The notes under the pieces: generated by a model
What the model was told of the DNA's origin: nothing
Databases searched by the model: none
The model's input: the letters and a program-made list of their open reading frames with translations, nothing else
Made by a program: the position numbers and the translations under genes
Part shown: positions 51,378-60,577 of the stretch, one piece after another
How positions within the stretch are numbered: the first letter of the stretch is position 1
Layout: every line of letters begins with the position of its first letter
Source: Opitutaceae bacterium
GTDB lineage: Bacteria; Verrucomicrobiota; Verrucomicrobiia; Opitutales; Opitutaceae
Assembly (NCBI GenBank): GCA_028284235.1
Contig: JANQSC010000054.1
Span: 124,001-188,000 of the forward strand
DNA length: 64,000 nt
Direction of reading: 5' to 3'

Positions 51378-53234
51378 ATGCGAATCAAGTTCTTTTCGTT
51401 TCTCGTTTTATTCTGGGCGCATTCGCCTTTGTTTTCCCAATGGTTGATGCACCGTGTCGATCCCGCGCCGGGCTCGTACAAGTATTGTGGGTACAACTCC
51501 TTGACCGAGGCGGACTTTAACCGAGACGGTTTTACCGACTACCTGGTCATCCACGAGTTCGGACTATTTAAGGGGCTGACCATCCTGCTTCATCCGGGAA
51601 CTTTGGATCAGCCGCTTTACGACTACTGGGAGAAGATTGAAATCCTGGCTACCGTCACTAATGAGCACGCCAATGTTGGCGACTTTGACGGTGACGGGCG
51701 AATCGATCTCGTATCGGTGGAGGGATCGGAGCGGGAGGCTCCCAGTCAGATCAGAATTCTCTGGGGACCGGATGTAGATGAAATACGAAACGCCGATGCC
51801 TGGGAACCTTCAGCGTCCTTTGGGCCTCTTGACGGGAAAGGCAACCCGCACTTTAGCGAAGTGCGCGACATCGACCAGGATGGGGACCTCGATATATTCA
51901 TCGGTGGACGAAAGAATCCCAGGAACGGAACTCTAGTGGGGATTCATTGGATTGAGAACCCGGGCGATCAGGCTCGGGCCATTGCGAATTGGAAAGTGCA
52001 TCCGGTGGACGCGAAGCTGTGGAGTGGCCATGGGTTTCGCTTTTTCGACCTCGATGAAGACGGCGACGAGGACATTCTGGTCAATAATGCCGACTTCGAT
52101 ACACCGACGGACGAGATTGCTATCCTCTGGTACGAAAACACGGAAAACAAATCGAGCGGCGCTCCCTGGCCACGTCACGTTGTCGATACGGACGACGATT
52201 TCTTCTACAAAGTGAAAGTCGCGGCCGGCGACTTGGATGGCGACGGGTTGAGCGATCTGGTGTGCCCGATTGGAGACGACCGCATCGCCCTTTACCGGAA
52301 GCGACGGCCCGGTTCGCTGGACTACGAAAAAATCGTCATTCAAAAAACAGGCGATGCGGTTCAGCTCCAACGGTTTATTGAAGTCGTAGACATGAATGGC
52401 GATGGCCAAATGGACCTGCTCTGCGGGACGCTGCACTACTTTGAGCGAAACAAGGACTACGGCTTTCCGTATCGCGCCGGATTCATCGCGCCTGAGAAGT
52501 ATCTCCTCTACTGGATGGAATACACCGGGGATAAGCCGGAGAGCGACAACTGGATCTACCATCCCATCAAACGGTCGTACGGTTTCGATACGGGCGCGGA
52601 ATGGCGCGGAGAGAAGGTCGACAACGTCCAAGCCAAGGATATGGACGGCGATGGGGATCTCGATATCATCGTCAACTCCGAAGAGACCTTTATCAATCTC
52701 GAGGGCAAGTCGAACAACTGGACGCTGAGAAACGAGTCGAAGGCGATTCACACTCACTTCGGTATAGCCTGGTTCGAAAACGCGGCATCGAGAATTGTCG
52801 CCAGCGATGATTTCGAAAGCGGAACAACGGAAGGAGGCAAGGGATTTGACGGGTCCTGGCAGACTCGAGGTCCGGTCAGATCCGCGAGTGACGGATTGGA
52901 AGGGGAGAAGAAGCTTGTTATTTCACCGTCGGGCGCCGCTACCCGGAAACCTGAAAACGCGGTTCATGAGGGGCAGTTGGAGTATCGTTGGAAGTCCTCG
53001 GGGTTAGAGAGCACTCGAGATCAATGTCTGGTCGAGGTCTACGATGGGTCTTGGCATACGCTGCGCGCCATCTATCTCGATGATGAGGAGCCTGGAGTCG
53101 TTTATCGGAACGAAATGCTGGCGTTATCCAAGTTTGACGGAGTGACTCAGATTCGGTTTTCCAACAAATCCATGTCGCCTGAAGCTACCTTGAGTATTGA
53201 TGAGCTGGTTGTGCGGTCGATTGACGATAAATAG
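51378..53234 (+). CDS. Secreted FG-GAP/VCBS-repeat protein
   Basis: 618 residues from the ATG at 51378; a TTG two codons earlier is the first possible start. A signal peptide (IKFFSFLVLFWAHSPLFSQ) is followed by at least six calcium-binding-like repeat cores: DFNRDGFTDYLV, DFDGDGRIDLVS, DIDQDGDLDIFI, DLDEDGDEDILV, DLDGDGLSDLVC, DMNGDGQMDLLC and DMDGDGDLDIIV. This is a beta-propeller of the integrin-alpha type. A C-terminal about 150 residues form a separate beta domain (SDDFESGTTEGGKGFDGSW, ATLSIDELVVRSI). Such proteins bind extracellular partners or polysaccharides; no catalytic domain is seen. Its product is likely induced through the adjacent FadR-type regulator. Confidence 0.87.
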   Translation: MRIKFFSFLVLFWAHSPLFSQWLMHRVDPAPGSYKYCGYNSLTEADFNRDGFTDYLVIHEFGLFKGLTILLHPGTLDQPLYDYWEKIEILATVTNEHANVGDFDGDGRIDLVSVEGSEREAPSQIRILWGPDVDEIRNADAWEPSASFGPLDGKGNPHFSEVRDIDQDGDLDIFIGGRKNPRNGTLVGIHWIENPGDQARAIANWKVHPVDAKLWSGHGFRFFDLDEDGDEDILVNNADFDTPTDEIAILWYENTENKSSGAPWPRHVVDTDDDFFYKVKVAAGDLDGDGLSDLVCPIGDDRIALYRKRRPGSLDYEKIVIQKTGDAVQLQRFIEVVDMNGDGQMDLLCGTLHYFERNKDYGFPYRAGFIAPEKYLLYWMEYTGDKPESDNWIYHPIKRSYGFDTGAEWRGEKVDNVQAKDMDGDGDLDIIVNSEETFINLEGKSNNWTLRNESKAIHTHFGIAWFENAASRIVASDDFESGTTEGGKGFDGSWQTRGPVRSASDGLEGEKKLVISPSGAATRKPENAVHEGQLEYRWKSSGLESTRDQCLVEVYDGSWHTLRAIYLDDEEPGVVYRNEMLALSKFDGVTQIRFSNKSMSPEATLSIDELVVRSIDDK

Positions 53235-53332
53235 CCATCGCGCTTTACGAACTTCGCCAGAAGACTATATATCGAATTGTGTTAACGCGAAGACAGCTTC
53301 TTAAACGTTCAGCATCAGTCGGTGTCGCCGCT

Positions 53333-53454
53333 AACCTGTTCCCCTTCCAGGGTGGGATTGCTCACCGGTCGTGTGCCAACCCGTCAGGGAATCCACAAAT
53401 GGATCAGTGATACGCGGGACAATGACCGAGTCTACCTGGATGGAGGGGAGATAA
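53333..53454 (+). pseudogene. Sulfatase gene fragment, diverged copy of 29340-29461
   Basis: About 120 bp match the sulfatase gene at 29340-29461 with only some ten differences. In the matching frame it encodes TCSPSR-GLLTGRVPTRQG and HKWISDTRDNDRVYLDGG, so it includes the formylglycine CxPxR site, but has no start and no flanking sulfatase sequence. It lies in the 301-bp gap between the FG-GAP gene and the DUF1501 gene; nothing else was recognised there. It is a remnant of a duplicated or converted sulfatase gene. Confidence 0.85.
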
Positions 53455-53535
53455 CATCAACGTCTCCTTCGGCTTGTTCCACTGCCGATCCGTAACAAAC
53501 ATCGTCGTTATAGTTGGCAAGTCGGATGACCTCAA

Positions 53536-54969
53536 CTATCCGAATTGACTTTTAAAAATCGCTTGCGAAACGCGACCCTCGTTTAGGTCTACGCGCTCCG
53601 GGCGACCTTTGTGCGGATAGACGACCCGCGTATGGTCCATCCCAAGCAATGCGAGAATCGTTGCGTGGAGATCGTGAACGTGCACGCGATCCTTGACCGC
53701 ATAGAGCCCCAGTTCGTCGGTCTCGCCAACTACGCGTCCACCTTCGACCCCGCCGCCGGCCATCCACATGCTGAACCCGGTAGGATTGTGATCCCGTCCA
53801 TCGCCTTTTTCGCTCATTGGCGTGCGCCCGAATTCGCCACCCCAAATAACGAGCGTATCTTCTAGCATGCCGCGACGTTTGAGGTCGGTAATGAGTCCCA
53901 CAATCGGCTGGTCGATCGCCGCGCAGAGTTCTGTATGCTCTGGTTCGATACGATCGTGACTGTCCCATTTGCTACCCGCTCCATGATAGAGCTGAATGAA
54001 GCGCACGCCGCGCTCGACGAGACGGCGAGCGAGCAAGCAGTTCCGTCCGAATACTTCGCTGTGCGGTCGATCCATGCCGTAAAGCGATTGGGTGGACTCG
54101 CTTTCCTGGCTTAGGTCAACCGCTTCTGGCGCTTCCGCTTGCATGCGGTACGCCATTTCATAGCTGCGGATGCGGGCTTCGAGATCGGTATTGGACTCGC
54201 GTCCCTGCCAGTGTTCGCGGTTGAGCTGATTGATGAAGTCGAGCTTCTTGCTTTGCCGCTCCCTCGAGAACCCTTGGGGCGAGTTCAGATTGGCGATCGG
54301 CTCCTCGCCTCCTTCGAGCAGAACGCCTTGGTGAATCGAGGGCATAAAGCCCGAGCCCCACGAGCGGGCGCCGTTTACCACCATCGCTTCGCTGTCCTTG
54401 ATGACCACGAATCCCGGCAGATTCTGGTTTTCCGAGCCGATGCCATAGGAAACCCACGAACCCAGCGAGGGGCGTCCTCCGAACACCGATCCCGTATTCA
54501 TCTGGCAAACACCTCCGGCATGATTGATGCCGTCGGAAACGCATGATCGGATCACGCACAATTCGTCCGCGATCTTGCTATGCTGCGGTAGCCAATCCGA
54601 GATCCAGAGGCCGCTTTTACCGTGCTGCTTCCATTGGCGACGGGACTCTAGCAAAGGGGAATGCGCTTCGCCCATTGCTGTGATCGGTGTTTCGAAGCTC
54701 GGCGGAAGCGGACTCCCAGCGAGTTTATTGAGCAACGGTTTTGGATCGAAAAGATCGAGATGGCTCGGGCCGCCTTCCATGAAGAGCCAAATGACGTTCC
54801 TAGCTCGAGCTTTGCGGTGCGGGATCTTGGCGGAGCCAGTGTTGCCCGTCGCCGCGTGAGCCAACTGCTCGCCCATCAATGCTGAAACGGCTAGAGAGCC
54901 GAAACCGCAACCGGCGGTTCTCAGGAATTCGCGTCGCGAAAATGGATTGTCGTATCGATGGCAAGGCAT
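53536..54969 (-). CDS. DUF1501 protein (Tat-exported, sulfatase-like fold)
   Basis: 477 residues. A twin-arginine signal (SRREFLRTAGCGFGSLAVSA) precedes the DUF1501 domain: NVIWLFMEGGPSHLDLFDPK, CVSDGINHAGGVCQMNTG, RLVERGVRFIQLYHGAG, DTLVIWGGEFGRTPM and GRDHNPTGFSMWMAGGG. The family is related to alkaline phosphatase/sulfatase folds and is abundant in Planctomycetes and Verrucomicrobia, almost always next to a DUF1549/DUF1553 protein, as here. Its biochemical role is not established. It is the last gene of the sigma-FecR-PSD1 operon, 11 bp after the preceding gene. Confidence 0.93.
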   Translation of the reverse strand: MPCHRYDNPFSRREFLRTAGCGFGSLAVSALMGEQLAHAATGNTGSAKIPHRKARARNVIWLFMEGGPSHLDLFDPKPLLNKLAGSPLPPSFETPITAMGEAHSPLLESRRQWKQHGKSGLWISDWLPQHSKIADELCVIRSCVSDGINHAGGVCQMNTGSVFGGRPSLGSWVSYGIGSENQNLPGFVVIKDSEAMVVNGARSWGSGFMPSIHQGVLLEGGEEPIANLNSPQGFSRERQSKKLDFINQLNREHWQGRESNTDLEARIRSYEMAYRMQAEAPEAVDLSQESESTQSLYGMDRPHSEVFGRNCLLARRLVERGVRFIQLYHGAGSKWDSHDRIEPEHTELCAAIDQPIVGLITDLKRRGMLEDTLVIWGGEFGRTPMSEKGDGRDHNPTGFSMWMAGGGVEGGRVVGETDELGLYAVKDRVHVHDLHATILALLGMDHTRVVYPHKGRPERVDLNEGRVSQAIFKSQFG

Positions 54970-54980
54970 GATGTTCTAGT

Positions 54981-57947
54981 CTAGTGTAGATAGAGAAATG
55001 GGTTGGAAGTGAGAAGGGCGTGAGCGAAGTCGGCCACCGCCCCGTAGAGCGGATCGTTTTGCGGGTCCCAGTCACGGGGACGCATCCAAGTCGCTCCTTT
55101 CGGCAGGGCGGCCGCCGTATCATCGCCGTTGAAGATCCAGTCGAGTCGGCTCCTTTTGTTCGATTCCCTATTCAAGATCAGTTCCTCTTCGGTCAACGGA
55201 TGGTCCGACAGAGCGAAGCGAGCGATTTGGCCGTTCCATTTGTGCCTGGGCCCATCGCGCCCTCCCAATGTAAACCTCGTATCCGAATGCTGGATTCCGC
55301 GCGCGATGGAGTGTGATACGGAGATCGTTTGCGCGGATGCATAGGGATCGTCGAGCTCCTTCATAAAAAACTCGACGGTCCCTCCTCCGCTTTCGTCAAA
55401 GTTCTGATTGGCGGTGATGGTAGCCGCGAGGTAGACGGGCTTGCCTAGCGGAACTCTCAATCCGGATGCCACTACCTCGTAGTCGGTGTTGCCGGCTCCG
55501 TTTTCGCCGATGAGCTGGACAATGAAATTGCGAGGCTCGTATTTCGAGCGCTCGCTAGTAACGCCCATGGTCCAGCCGCCCTTCTGGTAGTCTCCATCCC
55601 AGTGGGAAAGGATGGTATTCACGCTAGCGTCTTTGTGTAGGGCATCCAGCACGACGACGGCTTCGACAGTAAACGAGTCGCCCAAATCCGCGATCGGTTC
55701 TAGGGCAACGCTCTGGTACTCGGAGTCGGGAGCGAGCGACAACGCCACATTCCCCAAATGGATTTCATTTTTCGCGACAGCGAATCGCTCGGAAATTGAC
55801 GAAAGTGGAGAGGTCGAGTATCCACGATTTGGTTGCGATTCGGTCAGTTCTCTTTTTGCCCGACTCGACTGGATATCGATAAATTCCAGAGCGAGTTGAG
55901 ACTCTTCGGGAGTAGGCGGTCGGCCATAGGCTGTTTGGAAGGCCCATTCGACGTCGCCCGCATCGATGCTGTGGTCGTCTCCGAGAATTCGTTCGGCAAA
56001 GGCGGCAGCTCGCTGAAGAGGCCATTCGCTGTTCACGAGCAAGAGCGATTGGGTGGGGGTCGTCGTTTCCAGGCGTTCCGGCGCTGAGTCGAAGCCCATT
56101 GGCGAGTCGAAACTGTGCAAGAACGGTTCCGGCCGATTCCGGCGTTTCTTCACGTAGATGCTGCGAACAGCGGCGTCGCCATCCTCGGAGGGTCCTCCAA
56201 TTCGATGGTCGATTTCGCCCGAGGCCACGAGCATGGCATCCCGGGCTTCTTCCGCGGTTAGGCGACGCGGAGGATAGCGCCAGAGCAACCGATTGAGCGG
56301 ATCCGTATTCGATTCGAGCGTCGTTGGTTCGCGACGGGCTGTTTGCCGATAGGTCGCGCTCTGAAGGATCAAGCGGTGCATCTCCTTAAAACGCCAACCA
56401 TTCTCTAGAAAGCGCAGGGTGAGCCAATCGAGCAGCTCGGGATGGCTGGGGTCCTCGCCGAGTTGGCCGAAGTCGTTCGGAGTCGCTACGATTCCTCGGC
56501 CGAAATGAGCGTGCCAAATGCGGTTTGCGGCGACGCGGGTAGCGAGGGGGTTGTCAGGGCGAGCTATCCATTCGGCGAGAGCCGCGCGACGACCTGTCGT
56601 CTCGGCGCGGGGTTTGATCTTTGGAGCCTCGAGGCCGAGCAGTTCCAGGAATGCGGGCTCCACAGACAGGGTCTCTCTTCGCGTCTTTAGAATGCTGGGC
56701 GTCGGCGTATTTGAGATATCGGTCGCGATAAAGGCCGAGATAGGAGGTTTGGGTTTCGATTTCTCGACATCGCTTAACTGTCGACGAAGCTCGTCGTAGC
56801 GCTCTCGGAGTTCAGGTTTCTCGTTCAGCCACGTATCGTACTTCACTCTCCCTAGTTGTGTATCCACTTGCCGCTGTACGAGCTCCGCCATCTGGCTCTC
56901 GTAGGGCGTCCGATCCTCCGGAGCTTTGTGGTACATCTCCTGTATGTCGGGTGGAAACTGGCCCACGGTGTATTCGAATTTTCCTTCTCGGGGTTCTTTG
57001 GTAAGCGCGTCGAACGCTTCGCGCACTGGCGCCGAGTCGCGCTTCCATTCGGCGAGCGCCGCTTTGTAGGCTGCGATCTCCTCCGGCTTGGCGAGCAAGC
57101 GATCGGTGGGCCAGTAGGTAGTAGACAGGAAGGCCTGCAGAGAGTAGTAGTCTTTTTGAAGGATGGGATCGAACTTGTGATCGTGGCACTGGGCGCAACC
57201 CATACTCAGGCCGAGAAAGACCTCGCCTGTCACATTGGTCATCTCGTTTATGATGAGTTCCCAGTGCATTCGGGCGTCCCTCTGATTCCATTCGTAGACG
57301 CCGTGACGCAGAAAGGCGGTTCCGATTACCGTGTCGGGATCGTCGGAGTCGATCTCGTCGCCCGCCAGCTGTTCTCTGGCGAATTGGTCGAATGGCTTGT
57401 CGGAATTAAAGGAGTTGATCACGTAGTCGCGATAGCGATACGCTGCGGGACGAAAGTCGTCGGCGCGGTAGCCGTCGGTTTCGGCGTATCGAGCGACGTC
57501 CAGCCAATGCTGGGCCCAGCGTTCGCCGTAGCGCGGGCTTGCTAGAAGCTCGTCAATCAAAGATTCGTACGCTGCCTCGAAATCGACGTCGGCGTCCGAG
57601 ACGAACCGGTCTACTTGATCGGCGGTTGGCGGAATGCCATGCAGGTCGAAGTAGAGCCTGCGCGCGATTTCATGGGCATCCGCTTCAGGCGCCGGTTCGA
57701 GCCCCGCTTCAATCAGACTACGCAAGACGAAGGCGTCGATCGGATTGCGAACCCAGTCGTTCGAATCCAGCTCGGGAATCTCGGGCTCCGCAACTGGTTG
57801 AATCGCCCACCACTGGCGATCTTCTTCGGTGAATGCCTTGGCGCTGCTGTTCGCGACAGGGGTCGCCCCGGGGATTTCGGGAGAATTCCAAGCGGCGATC
57901 GCTATGGCGCCGATGCTGACGGCGGAAGAAACGTAGCTGGGTTTCAT
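54981..57947 (-). CDS. PSD1-type protein (DUF1549 + DUF1553 + LamG-like domain)
   Basis: 988 residues with an N-terminal signal-like segment. DUF1549 is at about residues 60-270 (NPIDAFVLRSLIEAGLEPAP, RYGERWAQHWLDVARYAETD and the heme-like CAQCHDHKFDPI). DUF1553 is at about 440-680 (RAALAEWIARPDNPLATRVA, NRIWHAHFGRGIV, LHRLILQSATYRQT-like, TPTQSLLLVNSEW). The C-terminal about 250 residues contain a LamG-like beta-sandwich (SFTVEAVVVLDAL, GWTMGVTSE, WNGQIARFALSD). The usual N-terminal PSCyt1 cytochrome domain is absent. The ATG overlaps the FecR-domain gene stop (ATGA). The family is proposed to act in periplasmic or envelope processing of polymers, but no reaction is proven. Confidence 0.9.
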   Translation of the reverse strand: MKPSYVSSAVSIGAIAIAAWNSPEIPGATPVANSSAKAFTEEDRQWWAIQPVAEPEIPELDSNDWVRNPIDAFVLRSLIEAGLEPAPEADAHEIARRLYFDLHGIPPTADQVDRFVSDADVDFEAAYESLIDELLASPRYGERWAQHWLDVARYAETDGYRADDFRPAAYRYRDYVINSFNSDKPFDQFAREQLAGDEIDSDDPDTVIGTAFLRHGVYEWNQRDARMHWELIINEMTNVTGEVFLGLSMGCAQCHDHKFDPILQKDYYSLQAFLSTTYWPTDRLLAKPEEIAAYKAALAEWKRDSAPVREAFDALTKEPREGKFEYTVGQFPPDIQEMYHKAPEDRTPYESQMAELVQRQVDTQLGRVKYDTWLNEKPELRERYDELRRQLSDVEKSKPKPPISAFIATDISNTPTPSILKTRRETLSVEPAFLELLGLEAPKIKPRAETTGRRAALAEWIARPDNPLATRVAANRIWHAHFGRGIVATPNDFGQLGEDPSHPELLDWLTLRFLENGWRFKEMHRLILQSATYRQTARREPTTLESNTDPLNRLLWRYPPRRLTAEEARDAMLVASGEIDHRIGGPSEDGDAAVRSIYVKKRRNRPEPFLHSFDSPMGFDSAPERLETTTPTQSLLLVNSEWPLQRAAAFAERILGDDHSIDAGDVEWAFQTAYGRPPTPEESQLALEFIDIQSSRAKRELTESQPNRGYSTSPLSSISERFAVAKNEIHLGNVALSLAPDSEYQSVALEPIADLGDSFTVEAVVVLDALHKDASVNTILSHWDGDYQKGGWTMGVTSERSKYEPRNFIVQLIGENGAGNTDYEVVASGLRVPLGKPVYLAATITANQNFDESGGGTVEFFMKELDDPYASAQTISVSHSIARGIQHSDTRFTLGGRDGPRHKWNGQIARFALSDHPLTEEELILNRESNKRSRLDWIFNGDDTAAALPKGATWMRPRDWDPQNDPLYGAVADFAHALLTSNPFLYLH

Positions 57948-59299
57948 AGAGCGTCGTTTTCCATTTTCAGTTTTAAGGTGGGGGCTTGAGCCGTGGGATG
58001 CTCTTTAGAAGCAAACGCGTGGACGAGACCTTGTTTCTCTAATTCGCCCGTTTCTCGAATGACGACGAAGGACACGAGACCGTTGGGCTGATTTCGTATA
58101 AAACTGGATAGCTCCGGGGAACGCGCGCTCACTTGGCTGACGGGCGAGCCTTTCGGAATTTCGAATTCCGCCAGTTTCTCGACGCCTTCCAGATTGCTGG
58201 CAGGCGCGTTTTCCCAGAGCAAACTGCGCTCGTCCCAGCTGTTGTCGGCAATGCCGTAGACGGCGAATCGGGAGTCCGGCACGAGGGTGGAGAAACCCAA
58301 GCCGCTGCTCCGAACCTGAAGGGTGAGTTCTGCATCCGCAATGCTGCCTGGATTTGCTTGAGATATGTCGAACGCCAAGTAGGCGTGTCGCACATTTGTG
58401 GGTACAAAATCGGTGCTTTTTACCATGAGTAGTGGATGGTCGCCTGTTTCGTTGTCGCTGTCGCCTTGGCGGACGTATGCGTCCTTCCCGTTTCCGAAGG
58501 TAGTCGGGATAGAGAGCCAGCCATCTTCAGATTCGATAGGCGTCGCAATTCGCTCGACCTCTTGGTCGAGGACGGGCGCGTGGATTCCGTGGACCAGCGC
58601 TTCGCCAGTAACAAGTCGTTTGCGCGCCTCGTCTTCGCGCTCCACTTCGACGACTCCATCGAATACGTACAGATGCGTCTTGCCTAGACCGCTCGCGGTG
58701 AGCCCGAATCGCGTTCCTAGGTCAATGACCTCCATTTCCTCGGTATCGATGGTGAATCCATGGGCGGAGTCCGGTACGTTGGCGACGAGCGAGCCCTCGA
58801 TCAGCCGGCATCTCATCTTCGAGAGCACTTCCAGAGTGGAGGGCGCTTCGAGGGTGATTTCAGCTCCGCTTTCAAACCGCAGCGTGGCCATGCCTTCTAC
58901 GAGCGCGAGTTTGCCTTTGCCCAACTGCGCCCCTTCCGCGGTGGGGAGGTCGGAACCCGCCCACCGGCAGTCTTCGGCCTGAACGAGCGTGGCGACCCAT
59001 TCTTCTTTTTGTTCATTCGGGGATATCCAAAGAGTGGCGACAATGGCGATTGCGGCGGCTGCGGCGGCCCAGTAAACGGTTCTCACTCGCTGTCTCGTTT
59101 TTACGGGCGATGTTGGCTCCGCATTTAATAGTTCGGGAAGCTGCGGACCCTCGGCAGTCAGCTGGGCGTGGAGCCAGGAACGCTCTACGTAGGCGGCACG
59201 AAGCTCAGGGTCGGCGATGATATCGGCTTGCAAACGTTTCCACTCGTCTGGATTTAAACGATGTTCGAGGGCGCGTTCGATTTGTTCTTCAGGTGTCAT
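57944..59299 (-). CDS. FecR-domain membrane protein with C-terminal DNRLRE-like domain (putative anti-sigma partner)
   Basis: 451 residues. A short cytoplasmic N-terminus (DEWKRLQADIIADPELRAAY) leads to one transmembrane helix near residue 80 (WAAAAAAIAIVATLWIS). A FecR domain follows (ATLRFESGAEITLEAPSTLE, CRLIEGSLVANVPDSAHGFT, EVIDLGTRFGLTASG, VFDGVVEVE). The last about 200 residues are a DNRLRE-like beta domain (AYLAFDISQANPGSIADAEL, LSSFIRNQPNGLVSFVV). It is coupled at both ends by ATGA overlaps to the sigma factor and to PSD1. By analogy with other Planctomycetes/Verrucomicrobia operons it should regulate the sigma factor. Confidence 0.88.
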   Translation of the reverse strand: MTPEEQIERALEHRLNPDEWKRLQADIIADPELRAAYVERSWLHAQLTAEGPQLPELLNAEPTSPVKTRQRVRTVYWAAAAAAIAIVATLWISPNEQKEEWVATLVQAEDCRWAGSDLPTAEGAQLGKGKLALVEGMATLRFESGAEITLEAPSTLEVLSKMRCRLIEGSLVANVPDSAHGFTIDTEEMEVIDLGTRFGLTASGLGKTHLYVFDGVVEVEREDEARKRLVTGEALVHGIHAPVLDQEVERIATPIESEDGWLSIPTTFGNGKDAYVRQGDSDNETGDHPLLMVKSTDFVPTNVRHAYLAFDISQANPGSIADAELTLQVRSSGLGFSTLVPDSRFAVYGIADNSWDERSLLWENAPASNLEGVEKLAEFEIPKGSPVSQVSARSPELSSFIRNQPNGLVSFVVIRETGELEKQGLVHAFASKEHPTAQAPTLKLKMENDAL

Positions 59300-59838
59300 G
59301 ATCCCGTGGTGTTGAGCGTTTTCGATATGCAGTCGTTAAGGGCGCTGCGGATGCGACTCAGGGCTCGGTAGACGGCCCCTTCGGTCCGCTTGGCTTTTCG
59401 GGCGATGCCGTCGATGCCATCGCCTTCGTAGTAGCGCCACAAGATGAGTTGACGCTGTGGGGCGGGCAGTTTTTTAAGGCAGGTTTTGAGGGCCGCTGAT
59501 CGACGCTCGAGATGGGCTGCGCTGCGATCGATCTCAGCGGCGACCGATTCTATGAAATCGGGATCGAGTGGGTAAAGCGGGCGTCGCTGGCTTGTCCGCC
59601 GGAAGTTCAGAATTTGATGCAGGGCGATTTTTCGAGCCCAAGCCAGGAAGTTTGAGCCCGGTTTGAACTGATCGAATTTGTTCCAGAGAACGACCTTGCA
59701 CTCCTGGACAATATCCTCTGCGTCCGCTGCATTGAGCACCAGTGAATGAACGTAGTTGGAAAGGCTGCGTTCGTGGGTGGCGAGCAGTCGAAGATAGTCT
59801 TCGGGCTGAGGGTCTTTTTCCTCTGGGGAGGGGTTCAT
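59296..59838 (-). CDS. ECF sigma factor (Planctomycete/Verrucomicrobia type)
   Basis: 180 residues. Region 2 is at about 35-60 (NAADAEDIVQECKVVLWNKF, FLAWARKIALHQILNFRR). Region 4 is at about 118-165 (LKKLPAPQRQLILWRYYEGD, IDGIARKAKRTEGAVYRALS). It heads a four-gene operon (sigma, FecR, PSD1, DUF1501). It is divergent from the second ECF sigma gene at 60025, with 186 bp between them. Confidence 0.93.
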   Translation of the reverse strand: MNPSPEEKDPQPEDYLRLLATHERSLSNYVHSLVLNAADAEDIVQECKVVLWNKFDQFKPGSNFLAWARKIALHQILNFRRTSQRRPLYPLDPDFIESVAAEIDRSAAHLERRSAALKTCLKKLPAPQRQLILWRYYEGDGIDGIARKAKRTEGAVYRALSRIRSALNDCISKTLNTTGS

Positions 59839-60024
59839 CTAACCAGTTAAGGTACGCAATTCTGTCTTTTGGACAAAGTATTTTGCGGCATGCTATTCCT
59901 GATTCCGCCTATTAAGAGACTGTCTAGTAAGTCGGAATATGTGTCTCTAAGCTACGAAATGACTGTGATGCGCGGCAAGGTAGACATGATTCGGGTCTTG
60001 ATATTGCGATAGGGTTTGTAGAAG

Positions 60025-60576
60025 TTGATAGTTACTGTGCCCCCAAACGAAGACCCAGAAGTTCGAGAATGGTATGAATACTATTTGATGCCGCACGAGT
60101 CCATGTTGAGGGCATGGTTGCGCAGTCAATTCGACCAAGAACGGGAAATTGACGACATCGTGCAGGAAGCGCTTCTGAGGGTATTGAGGGCTCGCGAAAC
60201 GACGGAAATTAATTCGCCGAAGGCGTTTTTGTTTGCTACCGCGAGAAACGTTGCCCGGGGGAAAGCGAGAAAACGAGTCTCGCGCGGTGAATTCTCTTTA
60301 GGGGATTTCGACGAGTTGAACATCATAGATGACAAAGAGGACGTGGCCGAAGAGGTAGCCCGTTCTGAAGAACTCGAATTTTTAACCCGAGCCGTGCAAC
60401 GATTGCCGCTTCGCTGTCGTCAGATTGTCACTTTACGAAAGATCTACGGAATGTCGCAGAAAGACATCGCCCGAGAGCTCCGCATCTCTGAGAAGACGGT
60501 AGAAGCTCAGAGCTCCATCGGTATGAAGAAGATAACTACGTATTTTCGAAAAATTCGCAAAGGGTTCGGAAAGTAG
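60025..60576 (+). CDS. FecI-like ECF sigma factor
   Basis: 183 residues from a TTG at 60025; GTG at 60037 is another candidate, so the start is uncertain. Region 2: REIDDIVQEALLRVLRARE, SPKAFLFATARNVARGKARK. Region 4: LPLRCRQIVTLRKIYGMSQK, DIARELRISEKTVEAQSSIG. The order sigma, FecR, STN-containing receptor is the classical cell-surface signalling arrangement, in which the loaded receptor releases the sigma factor through FecR to transcribe the receptor gene. Confidence 0.92.
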   Translation: MIVTVPPNEDPEVREWYEYYLMPHESMLRAWLRSQFDQEREIDDIVQEALLRVLRARETTEINSPKAFLFATARNVARGKARKRVSRGEFSLGDFDELNIIDDKEDVAEEVARSEELEFLTRAVQRLPLRCRQIVTLRKIYGMSQKDIARELRISEKTVEAQSSIGMKKITTYFRKIRKGFGK

Positions 60577-60577
60577 G

